A stretch of 64,000 nt of DNA from positions 124,001-188,000 of the forward strand of contig JASNYH010000001.1 in NCBI GenBank assembly GCA_048500255.1, in the 5' to 3' direction. Shown in pieces: positions 27,902-35,973 of the stretch. Both the position numbers and the translations under genes were made by a program. The notes beneath the pieces are model-generated. The model made no database searches. It saw only the letters and a list, made by a program, of their open reading frames with translations, and was not told where the DNA came from. Position 1 is the stretch's first letter; the number at the start of each line of letters is the position of its first letter. The DNA comes from JAMHWF01 sp048500255. Its GTDB lineage: Bacteria > Pseudomonadota > Gammaproteobacteria > Burkholderiales > Burkholderiaceae_C.

Positions 27902-29052
27902 TCGTGCACCTCCAGCGGCAGCGGCGCCGCCGCATACGGCACGCCGGGCGGTGGGCCGAGCAGCGACGTCGCCGCGTCGACGACTTCGCGCACCGTCACG
28001 CCGCCGAGGCAGCCGTGGTGCGGCTCGGGACAGACGCTGCGCAGGCAGTTGCGGCACGGCACGTCGTGGCTGAGCACGCGCGCTCGGACGCGCCACGGCA
28101 CGTGCTGCGGGTTGGTCAAGGCGTAAAGCACGACGACGGGCCGCCCGAGCGCGCTGGCGATGTGCGACGCGGCGCTGTTGTTGCACAGCACGACCTGCGC
28201 GCCGGCGACGAGCGCTGCCAGCTCGCCGAGGGCGAGCCGCCCCGTCAGGTCGACGCAGGGGCCGCCGAGCGCGGCGCGCGCCGCGTCGACGTGCGCACGG
28301 TCGTCTTCAGCGCCGCAGAACACGGCCTGGCAGCCCGAGGCATCGACGAGCGCGCGTGCCGCCTCGCCGTAGCGCTCGCACGGCCAGCGGCGCGACGGCG
28401 CCGTGGCGCCCGGGTGCACGACGAAGTAGGGACGCCGCGGGTCGCCGCCGGCGGCTGCGAAGCGCGCGCGCATCGTGTGCGCGTCGTCGGCGCGATACGC
28501 GAGGCGCAGCCGGTCGTCGCCTTCGGCGCGCAGCCCGACGGCGGCGACGAGGTCGAGCTGACGCTGCACCTCGTGGCGCGCCGACGCCAGCGGCAGGTCG
28601 GGGTCGCGCACCCAGTCGGTAAGCAGGCGGTACGGGTTCTCGCGGCTGTGCGCCAGGCGCAGCGGGATGCCGGCGAGGCGGCACAGCAGCGCCGCCGGCA
28701 ACGCGCTTTGCGTGCAGACAGTGAACACGATGGCGGCTTCGTAGCGCCCGCAGTGCAGCCGCTCGACGAGCGCGGCCTCCGTCGCGCCCGGCGCGTCATC
28801 GTCGGCGCGCGACTTGACCCAGGGCGCGTCGAACGCGATGCAGTCGTCGATCATCGGCAGGTGCGGTGCGAGCGCCGCGCCGGCCGGCGAAGCGAGCAGC
28901 GCGATGTGCGCGCCTGGCAGCGACTCGCGCAGCGCGGCGAGCGCCGGCGTCGTCATCAGCACGTCGCCCAGGTTGTCGAGGCGCACGACGAGCAGGCGCC
29001 GCACGGCGTGCCAGCGCTGGGGCGTCGTGGTCGGCTGCGTCGTCGCGCTCAT
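27898..29052 (-). CDS. Glycosyltransferase family 9 (heptosyltransferase-like)
   Basis: GT9 enzyme of 384 residues, the family of LPS heptosyltransferases that use ADP-heptose. RLLVVRLDNLGDVLMTTPAL is the signature start, VHPGATAPSRRWPCERY is the phosphate/acceptor loop (the very segment missing from the GT9 at 24135-25140), and VLCNNSAASHIASALGRP and the Cys-rich CRNCLRSVCPEPHHGC follow. It is intact, unlike its neighbour. Start ATG 29052 overlaps the gmhB stop; the stop overlaps the carbamoyltransferase start. Confidence 0.92.
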   Translation of the reverse strand: MSATTQPTTTPQRWHAVRRLLVVRLDNLGDVLMTTPALAALRESLPGAHIALLASPAGAALAPHLPMIDDCIAFDAPWVKSRADDDAPGATEAALVERLHCGRYEAAIVFTVCTQSALPAALLCRLAGIPLRLAHSRENPYRLLTDWVRDPDLPLASARHEVQRQLDLVAAVGLRAEGDDRLRLAYRADDAHTMRARFAAAGGDPRRPYFVVHPGATAPSRRWPCERYGEAARALVDASGCQAVFCGAEDDRAHVDAARAALGGPCVDLTGRLALGELAALVAGAQVVLCNNSAASHIASALGRPVVVLYALTNPQHVPWRVRARVLSHDVPCRNCLRSVCPEPHHGCLGGVTVREVVDAATSLLGPPPGVPYAAAPLPLEVHE

Positions 29053-29630
29053 CGTGTCTGCTGCTCGTGGGTGACGGCCGTCGCGGCCGAGGCGTCGTGC
29101 GCCAGGACGTGTTGCGCGGCCTGTGACAGGTCGGCGCAGCGGTGGTGGGGGATGCGCCAAGGCGAGCGGCGCCACAGCGTCTCGCCGCCGGGTTCGATCA
29201 GCACCGTGCGGCAGCCGGCGCGACGCCCGGCCTCGACGTCGTCGAGGATGTCGCCGACCATCCACGAGCGATCGAGGTCGAGCGCGTGCTTTCGCGCCGC
29301 TGCTTCGATCAGTCCGGGGCTCGGCTTGCGGCAGGCGCAGCCGGCGTCGGGCGCATGTGGGCACACGAGCACGTCGGTGAGTTCGACGCCGGCCTCGTCG
29401 CGCAGGCGCTGTTTCAGCGCGGCGAGCAGCGCGTCGAGCGCGGCGGCATCGAACAAGCCGCGCGCGACGCCCGACTGGTTGCTGACGACGACGAGCGCAT
29501 AGCCCGCGCGCTGCAGCCGCTGCAGCGCCGCCAGCGCGCCGCGTGTGAAGCGCAGCCGCTCCGGGTCGACGTTGTACGGCACGTTCTCGACCAGCGTGCC
29601 GTCCTTGTCGAGGAAGACGGCCGGCCTCAA
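29049..29630 (-). CDS. gmhB: D-glycero-beta-D-manno-heptose 1,7-bisphosphate 7-phosphatase
   Basis: HAD-family phosphatase that removes the C7 phosphate in ADP-heptose synthesis. The 193-residue product has the nucleophile motif VFLDKDGTLVENVPYN, the VSNQSGVARG loop, the zinc site CPHAPDAGCACRKP and MVGDILDDVEAG. No ATG or GTG fits the start: the frame is open upstream inside the GT4 gene, and the only start that fits is TTG at 29630, which forms TTGA with the GT4 stop. That repeats the 4-base overlaps seen all along this operon. It completes the heptose pathway with gmhA and the rfaE1/rfaE2 genes. Confidence 0.9.
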   Translation of the reverse strand: MRPAVFLDKDGTLVENVPYNVDPERLRFTRGALAALQRLQRAGYALVVVSNQSGVARGLFDAAALDALLAALKQRLRDEAGVELTDVLVCPHAPDAGCACRKPSPGLIEAAARKHALDLDRSWMVGDILDDVEAGRRAGCRTVLIEPGGETLWRRSPWRIPHHRCADLSQAAQHVLAHDASAATAVTHEQQTR

Positions 29631-30937
29631 GCGCGCGCTCCGGGCGCGTGTTGCTGCGGCTGGGACGCCGACGCGTACAGCGCCGCCGGCACCTGCTGGA
29701 GGCCGCGCCCGGCAGCGGCGCGGTAGACGTCCTCCAGCTCGTCGGCGACGCGCTGCCAGGTGAACAGCGAGCGCACCCGGCGCATGCCGGCGCGGCCCAT
29801 GGCGCGCCCCAGCGCCGGCTGCGCGTGCAGCATCGCGAGCCGGTCGGCGACGGCCGCCGCGTCGTGCGGCGGCACGAGGCAGCCGGTGACGCCGTCGACG
29901 ACGGAGTATTGGATGCCACCGACGGCGCTGCCGATGACCGGCGTGCCGCAGGCCATGGCCTCGAGAGGCGTGATGCCGAACGGCTCGTACCACGGTGTCG
30001 TGACGAAGACATCGGCCGCCGCATAGCAGTCGGGCAGCTCGTCGCGTTCGCGCCGGCCGGTGAACGTGACGCGTTCGGCGACGCCGCAGTCGTGCGCCAC
30101 GCCGCGCAAGCGCGCGATCTCGGGCGTGGCGCGTTCGTCGGGCTCGCGCGACTCGCCGCCGACGATCACGAGGCGCGCGCGCGCCGCCGGAGGCAGCAGC
30201 GCAAGGGCGTGGATCACGATGTCGACGCCCTTGCGCGGTACGAGCCGGCCGAGCTGCAGCACGACGAAGTCGTCGGCCGCGAGGCCGAGCCGGCGGCGCG
30301 CCGCGGCGCGGTCGCGCGGCGCGAACTCGGCCGGGTCGACGCCGCACGACACCATCGAGATGCGCTCGGGCGCCGCGCCGTACAGGCGCATCAGGTCGGT
30401 GCGGTCCTGCGGGCATTCGGCGATCAGGGCGTCGGCGTCGCGCACGATGCGCCGCTCGATGTCGATGCGCTCGGGCGGAAAGGCGTCGGCCTCGCGCTGG
30501 TGCTCGCGCCGAACGAGGCCGAGTGCGTGGAACGTCATCACCAGCGGCACGCCGATGGCGCGCTGCAGCCGCAGGCCGACCAGCCCCGACATGAAGAAGT
30601 TCGCGTGCACGACGTCGTACGGCCGGCTGTGGCGCATCGTCTGGCGCGCCGCGTGGGCGAACGCCGCCATGTGCGGCAGCAGTTGCTCCTTCGGCACGTG
30701 GTGCGCCGGTCCGGCGTCGACGTGCAGCACGCGTACGCCGGGGCAGACGTCGACGGCCGCCGGCAGCGCGGCGTCGTCGCGACGGGTCAGCACGTCGACG
30801 TGGTGGCCGCGGCGCGCCAGCCAGCGCGCCACCTGCGCGACATAGGTGTTCTGCCCGCCGGCGTCGACGCCGCCCGGGCTGGCGAGGGGCGAGGCGTGCT
30901 CGCTCACGAGTGCGACGCGCAAGGCCGGCAACGGCAT
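29627..30937 (-). CDS. Glycosyltransferase family 4
   Basis: GT-B retaining glycosyltransferase of 436 residues. LVSEHASPLASPGGVDAGGQN (first 20 residues of the motif region) carries the GGxN donor loop of sucrose-phosphate-synthase-like GT4 enzymes; LGRLVPRKGVDIVIHAL opens the C-terminal domain and VTTPWYEPFGITPLEAMACG is the E-x7-E catalytic segment. SAVGGIQYSVVDGVTG follows. It is the first gene of the seven-gene coupled run on this strand, 65 bases after the SDR gene. The start is taken as ATG 30937. Donor and acceptor are unknown. Confidence 0.9.
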   Translation of the reverse strand: MPLPALRVALVSEHASPLASPGGVDAGGQNTYVAQVARWLARRGHHVDVLTRRDDAALPAAVDVCPGVRVLHVDAGPAHHVPKEQLLPHMAAFAHAARQTMRHSRPYDVVHANFFMSGLVGLRLQRAIGVPLVMTFHALGLVRREHQREADAFPPERIDIERRIVRDADALIAECPQDRTDLMRLYGAAPERISMVSCGVDPAEFAPRDRAAARRRLGLAADDFVVLQLGRLVPRKGVDIVIHALALLPPAARARLVIVGGESREPDERATPEIARLRGVAHDCGVAERVTFTGRRERDELPDCYAAADVFVTTPWYEPFGITPLEAMACGTPVIGSAVGGIQYSVVDGVTGCLVPPHDAAAVADRLAMLHAQPALGRAMGRAGMRRVRSLFTWQRVADELEDVYRAAAGRGLQQVPAALYASASQPQQHAPGARA

Positions 30938-31002
30938 GATCTTCTCGACGATTGAAGCTGCATGCCGGGTGGCAAGCGACGTGCCGTGGCGGCGCCGCGC
31001 CG

Positions 31003-31785
31003 TCACGGCCACGACGTCTCGCGCATCGGCAGCACCATCAGCTCGGGCACGACGGTCTCGTCGGGCTGCATCAGCGCGAAGCGCACGGCGCGAGCCACGT
31101 TCATCGGGTCCTGCAGCACGCCGGGATCGATGTCGGGAAATCGATCGAGCAGGAACGGCGTGCGCATGCCGCCGGCGATGATGGCGCAGACCTTGATGCC
31201 CGCCGGACGCAGCTCGGCGTGCAGCGCGTGCGAGAGGCCAAGCAGGCCCCACTTGCTGGCGTGGTAGGCGCTGGCGTTGGGCCAGGCGCGCTTGGACGCC
31301 GTCGACGCGATGTTGACGACGTGGCCGCGCGTGCGCCGGCTGCCCGCCGCGCCCTGCATCGCCGGCACGACGTGCTTGGCCATCAGGAAGGCGCCGGTCA
31401 GGTTGGTGCGCACCACGCGCTCCCAGTCGGCTGCCGAGAGTTCGGCCATGGACAGCGTGACGTCGACGGCGGCGTTGTTGACGAGCACGTCGATGCGGCC
31501 GTGGCGCTCGACGACCTGCGCGACGGCGTCGCGCACCTGGGCCTCGTCGCCCACGTCGACGGCCAGTGCCATCGCGTCGATGCCGCGCTCGGCGAGCTGC
31601 GCCGCGCGCTCGCCGGCGCGATCGGCGTCGAGGTCGGCGACGACGACACGCGCGCCGTCGCCGCCGAGCAGTTGGGTGATGGCGAAGCCGAGGCCGCGCG
31701 AGCCACCGGTGACGACGACGACATGGCCGCGCAGCGCGTGCTCGGCGCCGTCGGCGGGCGGCGAGGCGATGTCGACTTGCAGCAA
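31003..31785 (-). CDS. Short-chain dehydrogenase/reductase
   Basis: Classical SDR oxidoreductase of 260 residues. VVVVTGGSRGLGFAI is the NAD(P) motif near residue 22, LVNNAAVD near 102, and the catalytic Ser and Tyr-x3-Lys are in NIASTASKRAWPNASAYHASKWG near 155-170. The C-terminal segment RAVRFALMQPDETVVPELMV is usual for the group. The start is uncertain: TTG 31785 begins the ORF with AGGA only 2 bases before it. It lies upstream of the glycan operon on the same strand and could modify a sugar, but substrate and operon membership are not shown. Confidence 0.85.
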   Translation of the reverse strand: MLQVDIASPPADGAEHALRGHVVVVTGGSRGLGFAITQLLGGDGARVVVADLDADRAGERAAQLAERGIDAMALAVDVGDEAQVRDAVAQVVERHGRIDVLVNNAAVDVTLSMAELSAADWERVVRTNLTGAFLMAKHVVPAMQGAAGSRRTRGHVVNIASTASKRAWPNASAYHASKWGLLGLSHALHAELRPAGIKVCAIIAGGMRTPFLLDRFPDIDPGVLQDPMNVARAVRFALMQPDETVVPELMVLPMRETSWP

Positions 31786-31816
31786 GTTCCTGCCCTTTCG
31801 ATGTGAGGTCGGGCGT

Positions 31817-32320
31817 TCAGCCAGCAGCGATCTGCCCGGCAGCGCGCGCCGCGGCGCGGCGCTCGCCGGCGACAGCGCGCAGGCATGCGGCGATGCAGGC
31901 GGCGAAGGCTTCGTCCCACCACGGCGCCGCGCCGCTGACGCCGACGACGATGCCGTCTAGCCGCACGGCGCCCGTGAGCAGGCTGTCGCCGGAGCGCAGG
32001 CGGTGCGCGCCCTCCTCCTGCACGCGCGTGCCGCCGTCGCCGAGGCGCCAGCTCGTGCGTGCCTTGGCGCGCGCGAAGGCGGCGTAGTCGGCGTCCCAGC
32101 GCGCCCGATCGCCGACGGCATGTTCGTGCAGCACGGCCTCGTCGAAGCTCGCGTCGGCGGGGCCGAGCGCCGGGTCGACGACGCACACGGCGAGAAAGCC
32201 CAGCTCGCACACGCCAGGCTGGCGCAGCGCCTGCTCGATCGTCGGCAGCGCGAGTTCGACGGCGCGCCGGGCGGCGTCGGCGTCGGCATAGCAGCTGCCG
32301 CGGAATCGATTCTCGGTCAT
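31817..32320 (-). CDS. Hypothetical protein, possibly GlcG/HbpS-like
   Basis: A 167-residue soluble protein. The second half, with AFARAKARTSWRLGD, SGDSLLTGAVRLDGIVVGVSG and WWDEAFAACIAACLRAV, recalls the GlcG/HbpS haem-binding fold (lysine/alanine-rich helix, then IRVDGxxxGxxGVSG, then a DE-containing last helix). This is a weak, pattern-level resemblance. ATG 32320 begins MTENRFRGSCYADADAARR. It is 31 bases downstream of the ABC exporter and 31 bases upstream of the SDR gene on the same strand, so the three may be co-transcribed. Confidence 0.6.
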   Translation of the reverse strand: MTENRFRGSCYADADAARRAVELALPTIEQALRQPGVCELGFLAVCVVDPALGPADASFDEAVLHEHAVGDRARWDADYAAFARAKARTSWRLGDGGTRVQEEGAHRLRSGDSLLTGAVRLDGIVVGVSGAAPWWDEAFAACIAACLRAVAGERRAAARAAGQIAAG

Positions 32321-32351
32321 GGCGCCGTCGGGGCAAGCGGCGCGCCCGCCG

Positions 32352-34616
32352 TCACGCCATCGGCAGCGCGGGCTCCGATGAGCGCAGCGGCAGCTCGATG
32401 CGGTAGCGCATGCCGTGCGTCGAGGTCGGCATCTCGACGTCGAAGCGCCCGCCCTGGCGCTCGATCGTCGAGCGCACGGCCAGCGGGTCGAACGGCACCA
32501 ACTCGTGCGGCGCGGCGCTCGCCGTGGCGGCGGCGCGGCGCCCGTCGGTGACGCTGAGCCGCGCGCGGTCGCCGTCGCGCACGAGCTGCAGTTGTACGCT
32601 GCCGTCGAGCGGCGTCGCCTGCAGCGCCCACACGCAGACGTCGCGCACCGCCTGCGCCAGCGTCGACGGATCGCCGACGACGCCGGCGTGCGCCAGGTCG
32701 ATATCGGCGTGCAGCCGCACGCGCCGGCGCTCGACCTCGTCGTGCAGCGCGTCGACGGCGTCGGCGACGAGCACCGCCAGGTTGACGGGTTGGCGCACCA
32801 GCGCGCGCTCCAGCCGCTCGACCTGCTGCTGCTGGCGCTGCAGTTGCCAGAGCTGGGCGTAGAGGCCGTCGGCAGCGAGCAGCGCGTCGTGGCGGCCGCG
32901 CTCGACGACGCGGCCGCGGTCCATGACGAGGATCTGGTCGGCGTCGACGATCGTCGACAGGCGGTGCGCGATGATCAGCGTCGTGCGGCCCTGGGCGATC
33001 TCGTCGAGCTGGCGCTGGATCGCGCGCTCGGCGCGCGTGTCGAGCGCCGACGTGGCCTCGTCGAAGATCATGATCGGCGGGTTCTTGAGAAAGGCACGCG
33101 CGATCGCGATGCGCTGCTTCTCGCCTCCCGAGAGCTTGACGCCGCGCTCGCCGACGACGGTGTCGTACTGCTCGGGCAGCGACATCACGAACTCGTGCAC
33201 CTGCGCCGACTGCGCGGCGGCGACGATCTCGGCCGCGCCGGCGCCGATGCGACCGTAGCCGATGTTGTAAGCGATCGTGTCGTTGAACAGCACGGTGTCC
33301 TGCGGCACGACGCCGATGGCGTCGCGCAGCGATTCGAGCTTCACGTCGCGCACGTCCTGACCGTCGATGCGCAGCACGCCGGCGTCGACGTCGTACAGCC
33401 GCAGCAGCAGCCGCGCCAGCGTCGACTTGCCCGAGCCGCTGCCGCCGACGACGGCCGTCGTCTCGCCGGCGCCGATCGTGAAGCTGACGTCGGCGAGGAT
33501 CGGCCGGCCCGGCTCGTAGGCGAAGGCGACGCCGTCGAACTGCACGACGCCGCCCTGCACCGCCAGCGGCGGCGCGCCGGCGCGCTCCGCGACGCCGGGT
33601 CGCTGGCCGAGCAGCTCGAGCAGCTTCTCGATGTTGACGAAGGCGTCGCGTGCCTCGCGGAACACGAAGCCGAGCGCGTTGAGCGGCATGCAGATCTGGA
33701 TCACGTAAGTGTTGACGAGCACCAGGTCGCCGACCGTCATCGCGCCGCGCACCGTGCGCTCGCCGGCCAGCAGCATCACGGCGGCGACGCCGCAGGCGAT
33801 GATGGAGCTCTGGCCGACGTGCAGCAGCGACAGCGCGCGCTGGTTGCGCACGCTGCTGTCGATCCACACGTCGCAGATCTCGCCGTAGCGGCGGTCCTCG
33901 TAGCGCTCGCGCGCGAACGTCTTGACCGACTCGTAGTTCAGCAGCGTGTCGACGATGCGCCCGTGTGCGCGTGAGTCCATCTCGTTGACCTTGCGCTGGC
34001 GCACTTCGCGCCGCTGCGTCAGCACCGTCGTGTAGGCAGCGTAGACGGCGAAGGCGACGACGATGACGCCGGCGAACGCGAGGTCGTAGCCGGCGGCCAT
34101 CACGCCGAGCACGGCGAGCAGCTCGATCAGCGTCGGCAGGATGGTGAACAGGCCCGCGCCGAGCAGGAAGGCGATGCCGGCCGTGCCGCGTTCGACGTCG
34201 CGGATCAACATGCCGGTGTTGCGGCGTGTGTGAAAGCGCGGGTCGAGCGCCAGCAGGTGCGCGAAGCTGCGTTGCGAGAACGCCGTCGCGACGTGCCGCG
34301 TGACGCGTGCGAACACCAGGTCGCGCAGCTCGGTGAAGAGCGTCGACACGAAGCGCAGCGCCGCGTAGCCGAGCAGCAACCCGGCCGGCGCGACGACGAT
34401 CAGCGCGCCCGCGGGCAGCGCGCCGCCCGCAGCCGGGGCCTCGCCCTGCGGCGCCGACAGCCGGTCGACGATGGCCTTGAGCACCAGCGGCACACCGACC
34501 GCCGCCAGCTTGGCGGCCACGAGCAGCACGAGGGCCGCGGCGGTGCGCGCCCGGTACCGCAGCACGTGCGCCCACAGCTGGGCGTAGACCGCGCGTCTGC
34601 CTGGCGTGCCCGACAT
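32352..34616 (-). CDS. ABC exporter (Atm1/HMT-like) with degenerate GHKL-ATPase-like C-terminal tail
   Basis: Half-size inner-membrane ABC transporter, permease fused to ATPase, 754 residues. Six membrane helices span about residues 20-310; the N-terminal fold and RRNTGMLIRDVERGTAGIAFLL and NYESVKTFARERYE segments are those of the Atm1/HMT1 group (glutathione-linked or heavy-metal export). The nucleotide-binding domain has GGSGSGKST near 390, LSGGEKQR near 493 and IMIFDEATSALD. After about residue 590 comes an unusual extension of 150 residues that follows the layout of a histidine-kinase ATPase domain (VNLAVLVADAVDAL; GDPSTLAQAVRDV; GGRFDVEM...YRIELPL) but lacks the key Asn and Gly-box residues. 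An upstream ATG at 34658 would add 14 residues. Confidence 0.88.
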   Translation of the reverse strand: MSGTPGRRAVYAQLWAHVLRYRARTAAALVLLVAAKLAAVGVPLVLKAIVDRLSAPQGEAPAAGGALPAGALIVVAPAGLLLGYAALRFVSTLFTELRDLVFARVTRHVATAFSQRSFAHLLALDPRFHTRRNTGMLIRDVERGTAGIAFLLGAGLFTILPTLIELLAVLGVMAAGYDLAFAGVIVVAFAVYAAYTTVLTQRREVRQRKVNEMDSRAHGRIVDTLLNYESVKTFARERYEDRRYGEICDVWIDSSVRNQRALSLLHVGQSSIIACGVAAVMLLAGERTVRGAMTVGDLVLVNTYVIQICMPLNALGFVFREARDAFVNIEKLLELLGQRPGVAERAGAPPLAVQGGVVQFDGVAFAYEPGRPILADVSFTIGAGETTAVVGGSGSGKSTLARLLLRLYDVDAGVLRIDGQDVRDVKLESLRDAIGVVPQDTVLFNDTIAYNIGYGRIGAGAAEIVAAAQSAQVHEFVMSLPEQYDTVVGERGVKLSGGEKQRIAIARAFLKNPPIMIFDEATSALDTRAERAIQRQLDEIAQGRTTLIIAHRLSTIVDADQILVMDRGRVVERGRHDALLAADGLYAQLWQLQRQQQQVERLERALVRQPVNLAVLVADAVDALHDEVERRRVRLHADIDLAHAGVVGDPSTLAQAVRDVCVWALQATPLDGSVQLQLVRDGDRARLSVTDGRRAAATASAAPHELVPFDPLAVRSTIERQGGRFDVEMPTSTHGMRYRIELPLRSSEPALPMA

Positions 34617-34699
34617 GCGCGCATATGGCAACCGGCATGCCGGAGCCGTCGCGTGCACGGCGCTTGCCGTGAGACCAGGAAGAACCCGGAGGACACCGC

Positions 34700-34933
34700 A
34701 TGCTCGCCGACGACCCGACCGATCTCGAACAGACCTACCGACTGCTGACGCGCGGTGTCGGCCGCGAACGCGTCACCGAGGACAACGTCGACGCGCTGAT
34801 CCGCCGCGCCGAGCGCGACGGCCACGGCGTGCTCGCCACCGAGCTGCGCGAATGGGCCAGCGGCTGCGGCCGCGACACGCCGAGCACGATCGCGCCGACG
34901 CGCGGGTTCAACCGCGAGAACGTCAAGCACTGA
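34700..34933 (+). CDS. Small hypothetical protein (77 aa)
   Basis: A short soluble, charged protein beginning MLADDPTDLEQTYRLLTRG. It is predicted mostly helical, with VDALIRRAERDGHGVLATEL in the middle, and has no membrane segment or recognised domain. The ATG at 34700 is backed by GGAGG 8 bases upstream, which is why I accept it. It is divergent from the ABC exporter and lies 13 bases before the flavoprotein gene, so it is probably transcribed with that gene. Confidence 0.65.
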   Translation: MLADDPTDLEQTYRLLTRGVGRERVTEDNVDALIRRAERDGHGVLATELREWASGCGRDTPSTIAPTRGFNRENVKH

Positions 34934-34946
34934 GACCGGCGCGGGT

Positions 34947-35906
34947 GTGAGCGCACTGCCTGTCGCGGCCGATGCCCTCGTCGTCGGGGCCGGGCCGGCC
35001 GGGCTGACGGCGGCGATCTATCTGCGCCGCTTCGAGCGCAGTGTCGTGCTCGTCGACGCCGGCGCGAGCCGCGCGCTGCGGATCCCGCGCGCGCGCAACT
35101 ATCCCGGCTTCCCGTGCGGGATCAGCGGGCCGCAGCTGTTGCGGCGGCTGCGGCGCCAGCTCGCCGCTGCTGGCGGCGCGGTGACGCCGGGTCGCGTGAC
35201 CCGGCTCGCCCGCAACGCGCAAGCCGACTTGTTCGAGGCAGACTGCGATGGCACCCTGCTGCGCGCGCGCCGCGTGCTGCTGGCCACCGGCGTCGTCGAC
35301 CGCGAGCCCGCGCTGGCGGGGCTCGATGCCGTGCGCGCCGCCGGGCGGCTGCGCCTGTGCCCGATCTGCGACGGCCACGAGTTCCGCGACCGGCGCATCG
35401 TCGTCATCGGCCGCGATGCCCATGCGCTGCGCGAAGCCGAGTTCCTGGCGACGTTCAGTGCGCGCGTGACGCTCGTTGCGCCGCAAGGCAGCGCCGTCGC
35501 GTCACGCGATGCCGCAGAAGGTGGCGCGCCGGCGTGGTGGTCGCATGCGGGGATCGCGCTGGCCATCGAAGACGACGAGGTCGTGCTGCGCGCAGCCGAC
35601 GGCGCATCGCTGTGCGCCGATGTCGTCTATGTCGCACTCGGCGTCACGCCCACGTCTCGACTGGCGCGCGACGTCGGGGCGACATTGACGGAGTCGGGAA
35701 CGATCCGCATCGATCCGCGCGGCCAGACGAGCGTGCCGGGTCTCTATGCCGCGGGGGACGTGGTCGATGCGCTCGACCAGCTGGCAGTGGCGGCGGGCCA
35801 AGCGGCGATCGCCGCGACGGCGATCCACAATGACTTGCGCCGGTCACCTGGCGGAGACGGAGGGATTCGAACCCTCGATGCAGGTTTTGCCCGCATACTC
35901 CCTTAG
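34947..35906 (+). CDS. Thioredoxin reductase-like FAD/NAD(P)-dependent oxidoreductase
   Basis: A 319-residue flavoprotein of the thioredoxin-reductase superfamily. ALVVGAGPAGLTAAIYLRR binds FAD; RARNYPGFPCGISG, LLATGVVDREP and LCPICDGHEF (a CxxC pair at the redox-active position) follow; VVIGRDAHALREAEF is the NAD(P) site, with the last Gly of GxGxxG replaced by His-Ala; GLYAAGDVVDALDQLAVAAGQ is the C-terminal FAD motif. Start GTG 34947. The frame runs about 19 codons past the usual end, and its stop TAG at 35904-35906 lies inside the antisense tRNA-Ser gene. It could be a ferredoxin- or thiol-linked reductase; partner unknown. Confidence 0.85.
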   Translation: MSALPVAADALVVGAGPAGLTAAIYLRRFERSVVLVDAGASRALRIPRARNYPGFPCGISGPQLLRRLRRQLAAAGGAVTPGRVTRLARNAQADLFEADCDGTLLRARRVLLATGVVDREPALAGLDAVRAAGRLRLCPICDGHEFRDRRIVVIGRDAHALREAEFLATFSARVTLVAPQGSAVASRDAAEGGAPAWWSHAGIALAIEDDEVVLRAADGASLCADVVYVALGVTPTSRLARDVGATLTESGTIRIDPRGQTSVPGLYAAGDVVDALDQLAVAAGQAAIAATAIHNDLRRSPGGDGGIRTLDAGFARILP

Positions 35907-35941
35907 CAGGGGAGCACCTTCGGCCTCTCGGTCACGTCTCC
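35849..35941 (-). tRNA. tRNA-Ser (anticodon GCT)
   Basis: A 93-base class II tRNA with encoded CCA. The acceptor arm GGAGACG pairs with CGTCTCC, the anticodon loop CTGCTAA gives GCT (serine AGC/AGU), the long variable arm TATGCGGGCAAAACCTGCAT is present, and the T loop is TTCGAAT. Its 3' part is overlapped on the other strand by the end of the flavoprotein gene. Its position next to lysC is the usual one in Burkholderiales. Confidence 0.97.
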
Positions 35942-35973
35942 AGGAAGCGCGATTCTACGGCAAGGGGTACCGT

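Noticed and set aside
35852..35906. Separate small gene encoding a GGDGGIRTLD-type peptide
   Set aside because: This is the common false peptide from reading across the back of tRNA-Ser; here it is just the tail of the flavoprotein frame.
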